This document shows, in pieces, positions 20,957-32,869 of a stretch of DNA of 64,000 nt (position 1 is the first letter of the stretch; every line of letters begins with the position of its first letter). This stretch comes from Cyclina sinensis (Eukaryota; Mollusca; Bivalvia; Venerida; Veneridae): the NCBI GenBank assembly GCA_012932295.1, contig JAAONU010000016.1, forward strand, positions 16,707,530 through 16,771,529, given 5' to 3'. The position numbers and the translations under genes are program-made. The notes under the pieces were generated by a model, which was not told the DNA's origin, made no database searches, and saw nothing but the letters and a program-made list of their open reading frames with translations.

Positions 20957-22208
20957 AAACAAGAGCTGTCACTTGAAATTGACATATGCCCCCCAAATGT
21001 AGCTTTGAAATGAAACTGGTGTAAATACATGTATATAATTGAATATGCCTGTGGAAAAGAGATCAGACAAAAAATAGAGCATGATTGGTAAATGGTAAAG
21101 TAATGTTTTTCTGCTTCAGATTCTTATATGAAGGTTGAAGATATAACTATTCACTGAAATAGAAAGCTGTGAGTCTGGCCTTGAATATGAACAATATTGT
21201 TTTAGTCCCAACCCCTACTGATGTTTTACATATAACAAGGCTTGGTGACCAACATTCTGGTTTCAATAAAATCCCCCAAGTGGTTTTGGAGATGTAGCTT
21301 GGACAAGAGTTTAATATAGAAGTTATAGTAAAAAATGACCAAGGGCCTATAACACTGCCAAAAATAATCTGATAAGAAACTCCTGATGATATGCACAGGT
21401 AGGTTTGGTAAACTATAAACCTATAAACTAAGTTTGAACAACCTTGGACCAATGGTTCTATAGTTATTGATCGGAAACTGTTTTGCTCTTCAAGGTCACT
21501 ATGACCTTGACCTTTGACCTGATGATCTGAAAAACTATAATGGTTATCTACTAGTCATGACCAATCTATAAACTAAGATTGAACAGTCTGGGACCAAACG
21601 TTCTATAGTTATTGATTGGAAACCATTTTGCTATATAAGATCACTGTGACCTTGACCTTTGACCTGGTGATCTGAAAAACCATGGGGGTCATGAACAACC
21701 TACAAACCAAGTCTGAGGAAGGTGGGTCCACGGGTTCTCTAGATATTGATCAGAAACCAAATTGTCTACCAAATGACCAACCAACATTTGCAAAACTATA
21801 TACCCCCTCATCTTCAATGGTGGGCATAAAAATTGCTCAATCATACCCAAAACAAAACTTGACCTAGAGTTTCTTATGATAAATCTGTAAACTAAATTTC
21901 ATTTTGGTAAGTGCAATCTCTGCAAAGAAAATGAATGGAAACTGGAAATAATTGGAATTTTTCTAAGTCCAAGAGGCATAACTCTGTCAAAAATTGCTCG
22001 ATCAAACCCAAAACAGAACTTGACCTAGATATTTCTATGTTAAATCTGTATACCAAATTTGATTTCAGTAAGTGCAACCTCTGCGGAGAAAAAACTTGGT
22101 GGACAAACAGACCGACTGACAGACAGCAGCAAAGCAATATGCCCTCCCTTTTTCAAGTGTGTGTGTGTGTGTGTGCGGGGGGGGGGGGGGGGGGGGGGGG
22201 GGGGCAAA
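20957..22208 (+). mobile_element. Helitron-like element K with expanded 3' hairpin
   Basis: Starts AAACAAGAGCTGTCACTTGA with ACATATGCCCCCCAAA close behind. The expected 3' hairpin (ATATGCCCTCCC ... GGGGGCA) is present but enlarged by a (GT)n/G28 tract at 22157-22204. A B-type array with its own end (TATACCCCCTCATCTTC... at about 21797-21832) lies inside. GACAGACCGACTGACAGACAG-like sequence precedes the hairpin. Confidence 0.5.
22157..22204 (+). repeat. (GT)n followed by a run of 28 G
   Basis: Alternating GT at 22157-22175, one C, then G from 22177 to 22204. It lies in the 3' hairpin position of element K. A homopolymer this long is prone to assembly and length error. Confidence 0.9.
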
Positions 22209-22587
22209 AAATATTTAAGCTTCAAGGAAAATGGTTTCAGACAAGAAACTTTTTTCAATCTTTCCTATATAAGCCTATGTAAAATGATGTGACCTTTGGG
22301 CAAGGCCATTAATGACCCTTAGTGCAAAATTTCAACAATCTTTGTAGAGAATATCTAGATGATGCTCCTTGCAAAATATCTTAGGTCTATATTTTACTGT
22401 TCCTAAGAAAATTTAAATGACTGATATCTTGCACAAATAGAACCGACTGGGTAGGACCAATTTTGACCCTAGGGAGATAATTTGAAGAAAATGGGTAAAG
22501 TTTCACTACACAAAGCTTCTTGCCAAATTTCAAAACTCTAGGCCGTACGGTTTTAGACAAAAAGTTTTTCAAAGATTTTCCTATATA
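22209..22587. repeat. Helitron-like body units
   Basis: 'gcaaggccattaatgacccttagtgc...tttgtagagaatatctagatgatgctcc' type units up to the MITE. No gene. Confidence 0.4.
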
Positions 22588-23708
22588 CAGTACACGCAGC
22601 GCGGACTTTGACAACGAACACCCGTCCCCGCGATTTTACTGTCCGCGTTGAGGACTAAAATGACCACCGCGTCGAGTGTTCAATCGTATAAAACGCGGTG
22701 GTCAGCGCGGCCGTTCGCGGTGTTCAGTACCGCGGCGTGTCGCGAGGTTCGCAGTGTCCGATAAAATGAAGCCACAACTTAATTTTACTTTCCCAAATTT
22801 TTTTTGTTTTTTTCAAAATAGTTACAAAGTACACGTAATTATTACCAGTTGAAGTTGTTTCTTTTTTTTTTAATACCCCATCCGGTTTAATTTTTGTTTG
22901 TTGACGATCGATGTTTGGTTGTATAATTGAGGGTATTTGTAGAAAAGTCACAGCCGATAATGAATAGATTTACACACCTACATGACATCTTGTTAATAAA
23001 CTTTAATTGCTGCAATTAATATATTTCAAGTCTTTAATCGGTGCCGTGTTTGCGTTAATCCACTCGCAATTAAATTACAAATGATAACCAAACTGCGAAA
23101 AGTTAATAGATCTAATTTAAACAGTCAAAATTCTAACAAATCCTCTCTAATTCCGATTCATTTGTGTACAAACGCTCCTATCTGTTACACAAAAAAAACC
23201 CCAACAATTCAAAGCAGTTATTTCCGGAAAAAGTTGATCGTATTTTCAGAAAATGAATCAACACGTGTTTAACTGCTTTCAACTTCTGTATCGTCTAGGC
23301 GCTTGGCAAAATAATTGATCGATTTGGCTATATAATAACAAGCGTTTTTCAATTCCAAAAACGAAAGTACTCAATAAACATACACCGGAAATGTATTTGA
23401 AATTTGGTTTTAATTTGACCACAAAATAGATGTAAGTAAAATAATTATGAGTAAAATGAAAACCACGTACAAATACTGTACGCACAGTATGTTTAAATGC
23501 AGTAATCTCCAAGTCAAAACATCGCGGGGACGCGCGGCGTTCTGTCACCGCGACACGCGGTGTTCATACCCCTCGGCGGTTGTCGTGGTGGTCATTTTAG
23601 CGGACACCCGAAATTTCGGGTGTTCAGTCCACCACGACTGGCCACCCGGAGACGATACCGGCCCCCGCGACAATGTTAACAACGTCAAAGTCCGCGCTGC
23701 GTGTACTG
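22588..23708. mobile_element. MITE family 2, copy B
   Basis: 1121 bp with the same CAGTACACGCAGCGCGGACT ends and TA flanks as copy A, in the same orientation, and only scattered single-base differences from copies A and C. Lacks the 126-bp duplication. Confidence 0.85.
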
Positions 23709-24050
23709 TATTTCAATTTATATGTAAACATGTTACACCTTGGGTGAGGCTCATAGTGACCCAAGGGACATTTTTTGTACAAAATAAGTAGAGGGTCACT
23801 GGACAATGCAACATATGAAATTTCAGACCTTTGGGCTATGCAATTTTAGACAAGAATATCTTTTTAGATTTTCCTCAATATTTCTTATGTAAAACATGAC
23901 TTGTGTCCCCTCAGGCCAGGCCAATAGTGACTCTAATTTGAACAAACTTAGTACAGGTCCACTAGACAATACTTCTGCCAAACTAAAAAAACTCTAGGCC
24001 TTGTGGTTGCAGACAAGAAGATTTTTAAAGATTTTCTTCTATTTTTCTAT
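23709..24050. repeat. Helitron-like body units
   Basis: 'gagggtcactggacaatgcaac...' and 'ctctaggccttgtggttgcagacaagaagatttttaaag' units continuing across the MITE from 22209-22587. Confidence 0.4.
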
Positions 24051-25570
24051 ACAAGAGGGCCATGATGGCCCTGTATCGCTCACCTGAGTATGACTGCTTT
24101 TAACAAAGTTGCTATGGACCTGGTTAATTGACCCCAGATGACCCATATTCGAACTTGACCTAGAAATTATTGAAACAATCTCTTTGACAAATTTCCAGGA
24201 TATTTGGACTGAAAAAGTAGCCTCTAGAGTGTTAACAAGGTTTTTTGATATTTAGGCTCTGTGACCTAGTTTTTGACCCAAGATTATCCATATCCAAACC
24301 TGAGCTACAAAACATCAAAACAACCTTTCTGACAAATTTCTAGGACATTTGGACTGGAAATGTAGCCTCTAGAGTGTTTACAAAGTTTTCGATATTTGTG
24401 CTCTGTGACCTAGATGTTTCGACTCCAGATGACCCATATTCAAATTTGAGCTAGAAACCATAGAATTAAGCTTTCTGACAAAGTTTCAGGTTATTTGGAA
24501 TTACAAAAATACCTCTACAAGTGTGAACAAGGTTTTCCATATTTGGGCTCTGTGACCTTGTTTTTGACCCAAGATGACCCATACTCCAACTAGTTGAGCT
24601 AGAGATCATCAAAAAAACCTGTCTGACAAATTTCCAGGATATTTGGACTGAAAATGTAACCTCTAGAGTGTTAAAAAGTTTTTTACATATTTGGACCATG
24701 TGACCTAGTTTTTGACCGGTTACACTGAACACCGAAATCTACTTTGGACCGAAATCTACCGTATTCTACATTGCAGGACTGAAATCTACTTAGTACAGCC
24801 AAGATATAGCATTATTTATAACTTTTTTTGGATATTATTAATTAGTTAATACATATGAATACACACTCAAAATTTCAATATTGTAAGTTTTGTACTTTTT
24901 GAGTTTGAACCAATTTTATATTATTATGTTACAGGCGGTGTCTAAGTGAGCGTGAGAACAATGAATGTATGGGAAATCACAACGACTTATTCTAGTTGTA
25001 AAGTTTGATTTTGAAAATAAAATTTTATGGAAAAAGAGCTTGTTCTTTTTTATTTTGTATTTAATGAACATATTTATAAATTTTATGAAGATATTTATAA
25101 ATATTTATAAAATTGACAAATTATAACCAAAATGGATTCAGTGATGTGTACATTAAACAAATAATAATTACGTTATAATGAACAGTTATAGATATCAAAT
25201 TAAATTGTCACGAAATCAATGATTAAAGAAATGCATTTAAAAAGGAACATTGCGATAAGCAAAATTAGAATGTTTATCAAACTGAAGCCGCCATGCACTA
25301 TGTCCCGCGTTTTGCACGTGCATCTTACCTGCAGGTGTTACAGTTTAGTTTTCTTTTATCAAACAGTTTTGTAATTTGATAATGATGAGTAGGTAAATAT
25401 TTATAATTTAATAATTTCCTTCTTCTTTTCAAACTTTTCAAAGTTGTTTTGATGTATTAAGATGCAAACCTTCTTTTTTAAATTTACTCGTAAATCGCGA
25501 GTAATATCCCAAAAACGTAATATTTAAATTCGATCTTCTAACCCTCAATATGCATATGTTCATCGCAATC

Positions 25571-25752
25571 ATGGAGTTTCCTTGTGTTGTTTGTTTTAAA
25601 GAATGTCTAAATGGCAGCATACATTGCTCAAATTGTAAAAACTGGGTTCATGCCGAATGTGCAAATTTAATGAAGAAGACCTTAAGTCTTGGTCTGACTT
25701 CGTTGTAATTCATACTGCTGAAGTAGAAAAATATCCTCAAAAAAGTATTTGA
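25571..25752 (+). pseudogene. PHD-like zinc-finger fragment, frameshifted (LINE-type)
   Basis: The frame from ATG 25571 reads MEFPCVVCFKECLNGSIHCS, then NCKNWVHAEC, giving the spacing CxxC...CxxC...HxxC of the first part of a PHD finger. It closes at 25708, and a +1 change near 25670 opens a frame with FNEEDLKSWSDF that looks like its continuation, so it is broken. PHD fingers of this type occur near the N-terminus of jockey/CR1-group LINE proteins in molluscs and cnidarians. The RT ORF 300 bp downstream on the same strand suggests both come from one internally deleted LINE. Confidence 0.5.
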
Positions 25753-26048
25753 TATGTTAAATACATATTAAAATGTATAAAAACATTTTCGCTGAATATG
25801 ATTTTAATTAATGATTACACAAAAGCTATCTAAGTGTCCTACTGGTATACGTTCTAAGTCTAAATCACGTGACAACAGTGCACGCAAAAGTCACTTCTGG
25901 TGCGTTTTCAGTAAGGACAGATATTAAGTTAATAAAATATATACGCTGTATTAGAAGACAACAAGTGTTATATACATATATTATTTATTTTTCATGACAT
26001 TCGATAAATTCTAAATTATAACGTTTAACGAAAAGCTTTCTGCACCTC

Positions 26049-26942
26049 ATGTTTGAAGATATTCATCCCTCCCTCCTTAAATCCAGGGTTCTGAATATTG
26101 TTCTGAATCCAGATGAAATAAAAGACGTGTTGAAGTCTCTTGATGTTCATAAGGCTACAGGCCCGGACGGCATAAATAATCGAATTTTAAAGGAAGCATC
26201 CGTTGAGCTTTCACGTCCGCTATGTGATCTTTTTAACACTTCCCTACAATGTAGTAAAGTACCAACTGCATGGAAAGAAGCTCATGTAATTGCTGTACAT
26301 AAAAAAGGCGATGCTTCACTACCTAGTAATTACCGTCCTATTTCCCTTTTAAACACAATCGAGAAAGTCTTGGAACGTATCATTTTCAAACACATCTTCA
26401 ACCACTTAAAGGATTCTCAATTTCTTACGCCTAGTCAGTCGGGCTTTATTCCCGGTGATTCGACTGTTAATCAATTGACCTTTATCTATGATACATTTTG
26501 TAAAGCACTAGATGATGGATTTGAAGTCCGAACAGTCTTCTTCAACATAAGTAAAGCCTTTGACAAAGTTTGGCACAAGGGTCTTCTAGCAAAACTTAAA
26601 AATGCAGGCATAAATGGCCCTCTTTTTTGCTGGTTCACTGATTATCTTGAAAACAGACGCCAACGAGTTGTCATACCTGGTACCTTATCCTCATGGGTGA
26701 CCATTAAAGCAGGTGTTCCCCAGGGATCAATATTGGGTCCTCTTCTGTTTCTTGTATTCATAAATGACATTGTTATAGATATTGACTCGTCTGTTAACCT
26801 TTTTGCCGACGATACTAGCCTTTATATTATAGTTGATAAACCTGACACAGCGGCAAATTTCCTTCAAAGTGACATAAATAAAATATCTTCCTGGGCGGAA
26901 AAATGGCTGGTAACATTTAATCTATTTAAGTTACTGGAATAA
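26049..26942 (+). CDS. LINE reverse transcriptase fragment (jockey/CR1 type), probably inactive
   Basis: Open frame of 297 residues covering the fingers and palm of a non-LTR reverse transcriptase, which would copy LINE RNA at the target site. Seen in order: ATGPDGINNRILK (36-48), HKKGDASLPSNYRPISLLN (84-102), QSGFIPGDSTVNQL (130-143), motif A region FFNISKAFDKVWH (164-176), motif B GVPQGSILGPLLF (222-234), motif C LFADDTSLY (251-259), and WAEKWLVTFN (282-291). The first acidic residue of motif A, normally Asp, is Asn166 (codon 26544-26546), so polymerase activity should be lost. The endonuclease domain, thumb and C-terminus are missing; the frame ends just after the palm at 'NLFKLLE'. It lies within a long-TIR element, which is an unusual location. 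It could be a captured or nested 5'-truncated, internally deleted LINE. Confidence 0.85.
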   Translation: MFEDIHPSLLKSRVLNIVLNPDEIKDVLKSLDVHKATGPDGINNRILKEASVELSRPLCDLFNTSLQCSKVPTAWKEAHVIAVHKKGDASLPSNYRPISLLNTIEKVLERIIFKHIFNHLKDSQFLTPSQSGFIPGDSTVNQLTFIYDTFCKALDDGFEVRTVFFNISKAFDKVWHKGLLAKLKNAGINGPLFCWFTDYLENRRQRVVIPGTLSSWVTIKAGVPQGSILGPLLFLVFINDIVIDIDSSVNLFADDTSLYIIVDKPDTAANFLQSDINKISSWAEKWLVTFNLFKLLE

Positions 26943-28013
26943 ATATGTTTAAACTAATCCAGGGTGAACGAGGCCTGCGTCATAGTGGCGTGGGAAAGTA
27001 AGTCTCTTTCCTACTTGTACGAAATCTTTCTTAAAGTAGTGTTTCAACTTCCTGTTTACAATGTGTCTATACAATTTGAATAGTTTGTAGTCCAAATTGG
27101 TCCAAGTATAACTTACCTTGGCTTGAAAGCTAATAATCTATCAAAAATTTCATTGAATTTTGAACACTGTAGGTTTTTCATTAAGGTTTGTGCTGTAGCT
27201 TGTGGCATTTATCTTTCAGGCTCCGTTCTGCTATGTTGTCAAATCGGAATAATGCTTTAACCAGTCAGGCAAATGTTAAATTCATTAGTCTGTTTTAATC
27301 ATAAACTGTACTTATATTTCTTAATCTGATGCTTTACATTATATGAATTATATTGCATTTATTATATTTAATATTTTTAGCATTTGTATTTTGATTTGTT
27401 TTTAACTTAACAAGTATTTTCCGTTTGCTTTTACCTTTAAATTGTTCGTTTTAATCAATGTTTGTTTTATCAATTTCTTATGTCTTTCTGTTCGCAAAGC
27501 TTCATGTCTTTCAATAATAACAGTTATTTTTTAGGCATTCTATCTTTCTGATGTATTGAGCTTTTTGTATCGTTATTTCGTACACTTTGATGTTTAATGT
27601 TTTAAATCTGTAAAAATAATCGAAATCGGGTTCATTCCTTATCTATTTATCTGAGTTAAATTTATTTTTTGATCATTTTCGTAGATTTTTTTTAAATTCA
27701 AAAAAAAATAATGGGCCATGTTGAGAGTTCCTCCTCGTGGTGTGGCCTGGATATTACATTTCGTGTTTTCGTGAAAATTATATTTACTTGATATGTTAGT
27801 TTTATTAATAAATTCTACATGGGTCTGCATTGTGTACTTCAAAACTACCTTTTTATAGTGATTGTCACGATGTAATATTTTCACGCTCACCGATTTCAAT
27901 AATTTCTACATTTATTTACCTAACTTTTTTACTAAGTAAACTTTTCAATTGAAATTTGAAATATAAGTTGTTTATAATGTAATCTATCATAAAATACTGA
28001 AACATTAAGACAT
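26943..28013. other. 3' part of the long-TIR element, no gene recognised
   Basis: Very AT-rich, with no convincing frame. A short stretch near 26965-27010 (ERGLRHSGVGK in one frame) might be LINE debris but is too short to call. The right inverted repeat starts at about 28014. Confidence 0.3.
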
Positions 28014-29315
28014 AATGCCATATCTTGGCTGTACTGAGTAGATTTCGGTCCTGCAAAGTAGAATTCGGTAGATTTCGGTCCAAAGTAGATTTCGGTGTTC
28101 AGTGTAACCCGTTTTTGACCCCAGATGACCCATATCAAAATCTGAGCTAGAAATCATTGAAACAACCTTTCTGACAAATTTCAAGGACATTTGGACTAAA
28201 AGTGTAACCTCTAGAGCATTAACAAGGTTTTTCTACTTTCCGGCTATGTGACCTAGTTTTTGACCCCAGAAAACCTATATTCAAAACTGAGCTAGAAATC
28301 ATTGGTAGAATTTTTCTGACAAATTTCCAGGTTATTTGGACTGAAAATGCTACCTTTAGAATGTTAAAAAAGTTTTTCCATATTTGGACTGTGACCTAGT
28401 TTGTGACCCCAGATGACCCATATAGATCTAGAAATCCTCAAGGCAACCTTTCTGACAAATTTCCAGATTATTTGGGCTGAAAATGTAACCTCTAGAGTGT
28501 TAACAAGATTTTTCTATTTTTGGGTTCTGTGACCTAGTTTTTGAACCCAGATGACCCATACTTGAACTTATGCTAGAAATCTTTGAAGCAACCTTTCTGA
28601 CAAATTTCCAGATTATTTGGGCTGAAAATGTAACCTCTAGAGTGTTAACAAGATGGTTCTATTTTTGGGCTCTGTGACCTAGTTTTTGACCCAAGATGAC
28701 CCATATTCGAACTTGAGCTAGAAATCATATATGCAACCTTCCTGAAAAATTTCAAGATTATTTGGTCTAAAAATGTTACCTCTAGAGTGTTAACAAGGTT
28801 TTTCAATATTTGGGCTCTGTGACCTAGTTTTTGACCCCAAAGGACCTATATTTGAACTTTACCTAGAAATCGTCAAAGCAACCTTTCTGACAATTTCCAG
28901 ATTATTTGGGCTGAAAATGTAATCTCTAGAGTGTTAACAAGATTTTTCTATTTTTGAGCTCTGAACCCAGATGACCCATATTTGAACTTGAGCTAGAAAT
29001 CATCCATAGAACCTTTCTGACAAATTTCAAGGATATTTGGACTGAAAAAGTAGCCTCTAGAGTGTTAACAAGGTTTTTCTATATTTGGGCTCTGTGACCT
29101 AGTTTTCCAACTCTGATAACCCATGTTTGAACTCGTCCGAGATACATGTATAAATGAGACAAACATCCTGACCAAGTTTCATGACAATTGCGGCAAAAAT
29201 GTGACCACTAGAGTGTTAACAAACTAATTGTGGATGGACGGACAGACGGACGACGGACGAGGGACAAAAGGTGATCAGAAACGCTCACTCTGTCACTACG
29301 TGACAGGTGAGCTAA

Positions 29316-29893
29316 TAAAACATGTGACCCCTCTGGCAGCACCAATAGTGTCCAAAGGGATATTATTAGAAAAAACATGGTAGAAGTCCACTAGAAAATG
29401 CTACACACCAAAATTCAGACCTCTCGGCTCAGCAGTTTTAGACAAGAAGATTTTTAAATCTTTTTTTTTTTCATTCTTGCACAGTTCTTCATTTCATATG
29501 AAATTCATTGAACAACTTTGGTAAAGCTTCCTGTAAGCAACATTCCTGCAAAGTTTTATCAACTTTTACATAGTGGTTTAGAGGAGATGTTGTTAAAAGA
29601 AAAAGTTGACACTGCACTACACATGATGCACAGACACACGAAGGGCAATCAAATAGCTCACCTTGAGCACCTAGTGCAATAATATAATCAACAATATTAT
29701 CATTTGTATCGTCTCTCCTAAAGGGTTTTGTGGGCAAACATGAAATAAATATCTGTTTAGGAATAAGGAAATAACAGCCAATATTACATATCTTTGACAA
29801 AAGAACATTTGAGGTCAAGGCCATATCATGTTTATGGGAAGGTCTTGTTCCAAGGGGCATTGTGTTCAAGTATGAAGTAAATCCATTTATCTA
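29316..29893. repeat. Helitron-like body and degenerate A-type 3' end
   Basis: Includes 'gaggagatgttgttaaaagaaaaagttgac' and 'gcaatcaaatagctcaccttgagcac', which match the 3' parts of other A elements. The 126-codon minus-strand ORF here overlaps repeat sequence and is not taken as a gene. Confidence 0.4.
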
Positions 29894-30804
29894 AAACTAG
29901 AGCTATCACTAAATGTGATTAATACCCCCACAAGACTGATTCAAAACTGAGGAAGTTATAAGTAACAGAATCCTTTGTAAAGGAATTGAAATAGAGTTAT
30001 GGTTTTTGGCAATTAAAGATAGTTGTGGTTCTTGTACACTGCATTTCCTTTAACTGTGGTTGACCATTGTATGAAGTTGCACTGAATTCAAACCATTAAT
30101 TTTCAAGTTATGCTCTGGACAAGGAAAACCAACAATGGGCAATAACTGTGCAAATACTTAAGATGGAATTCTGGCTCTTGTACATTGTACAATGCACTTC
30201 CTGTCATTGTGCTTCACCACTGTATGAAGTTGCACTGAATTCCAACCAATAGTTTTCAAGATATGCTCCGGACAAGGAAAACCAACAAAAGGCAATAACT
30301 CTGCAAATAGTGAAGATGGAGTTGTGATTCTTGAACACTGCATGTCCTGTCATTATGCTTGACCATTGTTTGAAGTTTTACTGAATTCCAACCGTTAGTT
30401 TTCAAGTTGTGCTCCAGACAAGGAAAACCAACAAAAGGCAATAACTCTGCAAATAGTGAAGACAGAGTTATAATTCTTGAACACTGTACTTCCTGTCATT
30501 GAGCTTGACCATTGTATGAATTTACACTAAATTCAAACCATTAGTTTTCAAGTTATGCTTTGGACAAGGAAAACCAACAAAGGGCAATAACTTTGCAAAT
30601 ATAGAAGATGGAGTTACGATTCTTGAACACAGTACTTTTTCTCATTGTGCTTGACCATGGTATGAAGTTGCACTGAATTCCAACCAGTAGTTTTCAAGTT
30701 ATGCTCCAGACAAGGAAATTGCAACAGACTGCCCACCCTGACCAACTAACCACCGGTTGACTCCTATATACCCCCCTCCCCAAGCTTGGTTTAGGGGGTA
30801 TAAT
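29894..30804 (+). mobile_element. Helitron-like element C3
   Basis: Starts AAACTAGAGCTATCACTAAA with GATTAATACCCCCACAAG, ends 'tatatacccccctccccaagcttggtttagggggtataata'. About five tandem units of 'gaagatggagttatgattcttgaacactgcacttcctgtcattgtgcttgaccattgtatgaagttgcactgaattccaaccagtagttttcaagttatgctccggacaaggaaaaccaacaaa'. It serves as the uninterrupted comparison for C2. Confidence 0.6.
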
Positions 30805-31098
30805 AAAGACCTAATACAGTTGTATACCACAGATTGGCTACTTGTGTAAATCTCACAAAATATCAAGGAAGCTATATATGATCTTGCAAAATCTCGTTTG
30901 TTTTATATCTCAAATGTCTCAGAATTTATCTAATTATGATGAAAAATTGCATGAAGCAATAGAGCATTCATTCATCTACAAAATGATACTTACTTAACAA
31001 AACTGAACCAGAAATGAAAAAGTTTAAAGCGAAGAAGAAAACCATCTGTTTGGTAATGAATGTTCTGAATTAATCAGCATATCTGCATCATGACTACC
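30805..31098. other. Unassigned intronic sequence
   Basis: AT-rich, no recognised feature. Confidence 0.3.
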
Positions 31099-32869
31099 TA
31101 AACAAGAGAGCCTTGATGGCCCTATGCTCACCTGAATTCTTTGCCTTGAGGTAACATCAGAAGCTTTTTAAAGATTCTCCCTATATATATCTGTATGAAT
31201 TCAAGTGACCTCCACGGTAGAGCTAATTTTGAACCCAGGAGCATAATTTGAACAAACTTGGTAGAAGACGTTAAGCTGATGCTAAATTAAAAATATCTTA
31301 GTTCTAGGCTTTGCGGTTTCAGACAACAATTTTCTTTTTTAAGTTTTGCCTGTATAAACGTACGTAAAATCAACTGTCCCCCGGGGCGAGGCCAAATTTG
31401 ACCACTAGGGCATAATTTGTATAAACTTGGTAGAGGTCCACTAGACAATGATACAGTACACGCAGCGCGGACTTTGACAACGAACACCCGTCCCCGCGAT
31501 TTTACTGTCCGCGTTGAGGACTAAAATGACCACCGCGTCGAGTGTTCAATCGTATAAAACGTGGTGGTCAGCGCGGCCGTTCGCGGTGTTCAGTACCGCG
31601 GCGTGTCGCGGGGTTCGCAGTGTCCGATAAAATGAAGCCACAACTTAATTTTACTTTCCCAAATTTTTTTTGTTTTTTTCAAAATAGTTACAAAGTACAC
31701 GTAATTATTACCAGTTGAAGTTGTTTCTTTTTTTTTTTAATACCCCATCCGGTTTAATTTTTGTTTGTTGACGATCGATGTTTGGTTGTATAATTGAGGG
31801 TATTTGTAGAAAAGTCACAGCCGATAATGAATAGATTTACACACCTACATGACATCTTGTTAATAAACTTTAATTGCTGCAATTAATATATTTCAAGTCT
31901 TTAATCGGTGCCGTGTTTGCGTTAATCCACTCGCAATTAAATTACAAATGATAACCAAACTGCGAAAAGTTAATAGATCTAATTTAAACAGTCAAAATTC
32001 TAACAAATCCTCTCTAATTCCAATTCATTTGTGTACAAACGCTCCTATCTGTTACACAAAAAAAACCCCAACAATTCAAAGCAGTTATTTCCGGAAAAAG
32101 TTGATCGTATTTTCAGAAAATGAATCAACACGTGTTTAACTGCTTTCAACTTCTGTATCGTCTAGGCGCTTGGCAAAATAATTGATCGATTTGGCTATAT
32201 AATAACAAGCGTTTTTCAATTCCAAAAACGAAAGTACTCAATAAACATACACCGGAAATGTATTTGAAATTTGGTTTTAATTTGACCACAAAATAGATGT
32301 AAGTAAAATAATTATGAGTAAAATGAAAACCACGTACAAATACTGTACGCACAGTATGTTTAAATGCAGTAATCTCCAAGTCAAAACATCGCGGGGACGC
32401 GCGGCGTTCTGTCACCGCGACACGCGGTGTTCATACCCCTCGGCGGTTGTCGTGGTGGTCATTTTAGCGGACACCCGAAATTTCGGGTGTTCAGTCCACC
32501 GCGACTGGCCACCTGGAGACGATACCGGCCCCCGCGACAATGTTAACAACGTCAAAGTCCGCGCTGCGTGTACTGTACATACCAAATCTTAAGGCTCAGG
32601 GCCTTGTTGTTTCAGACAAGAAGATTTTCAAAATGTTCCCTATATAAGCCTATGTAAAATTAATTGAACCCCGGGCCGAGGCCAAATTTGAACCCAGATG
32701 TATAATTTGAACAAACTTGGTAGAGGTCCACTGGACATTTCTACATACCAAATCTTAAGGCTCAGGGCCTTGATGGAATTCAATTCTTCCGTAGAACTTC
32801 ATGCAAGGAATATCCCAGGCATGTTTTGTCAAAGTTGGCTTATTGGTATCGGAGGAGAAGTAATTTAAG
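31099..32869 (+). mobile_element. Helitron-like element A4, split by a family 2 MITE, no clear 3' end
   Basis: Starts AAACAAGAGAGCCTTGATGG with GCTCACCTGA. Units of 'aggccttgttgtttcagacaagaagattttcaaaatgttccctatataagcctatgtaaaat...gaggccaaatttgaacccag'. Interrupted by the MITE at 31454-32575. The 3' hairpin is not seen, and element F begins at 32870. Confidence 0.5.
31454..32575. mobile_element. MITE family 2, copy C
   Basis: 1122 bp, same ends, TA flanks and orientation as copies A and B, and almost identical to copy B throughout. Confidence 0.85.

Larger units (their letters stand above)
24718..28110. mobile_element. 3.4-kb element with ~97-bp inverted repeats and 10-bp TSD (Mutator-like architecture)
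   Basis: Left end GGTTACACTGAACACCGAAA and its complement at the right end pair over about 97 bp with roughly five or six mismatches. The repeat contains several copies of 'GGACCGAAATCTAC'. GTTTTTGACC is present on both sides (24708-24717 and 28111-28120), inside an otherwise continuous A-type unit. Long TIRs plus a 9-11 bp TSD are the hallmark of Mutator-like elements. No MuDR-type transposase is seen. Instead it holds a PHD-like fragment (25571) and a reverse-transcriptase ORF (26049-26942), both on the plus strand. Confidence 0.75.
24051..29315 (+). mobile_element. Helitron-like element A3, split by a long-TIR element
   Basis: Starts ACAAGAGGGCCATGATGGCC and TATCGCTCACCTGAGTA; ends GTGACAGGTGAGCTAA. 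The array has ~145-bp units: 'ggctctgtgacctagtttttgaccccagatgacccatattcgaacttgagctagaaatcat...aacctttctgacaaatttccaggatatttggactgaaaatgtaacctctagagtgttaacaagg'. The element at 24718-28110 is inserted inside one unit, duplicating GTTTTTGACC. A GGACGGACAGACGGACGACG tract precedes the 3' hairpin. Confidence 0.65.

Noticed and set aside
29489..29869. 126-codon minus-strand ORF
   Set aside because: Overlaps a degenerate A-type repeat 3' end; no splice context or domain.
13739..32575. Segmental duplication explaining MITE family 2 copies
   Set aside because: Similarity stops at the TA flanks and each copy sits in a different repeat context.
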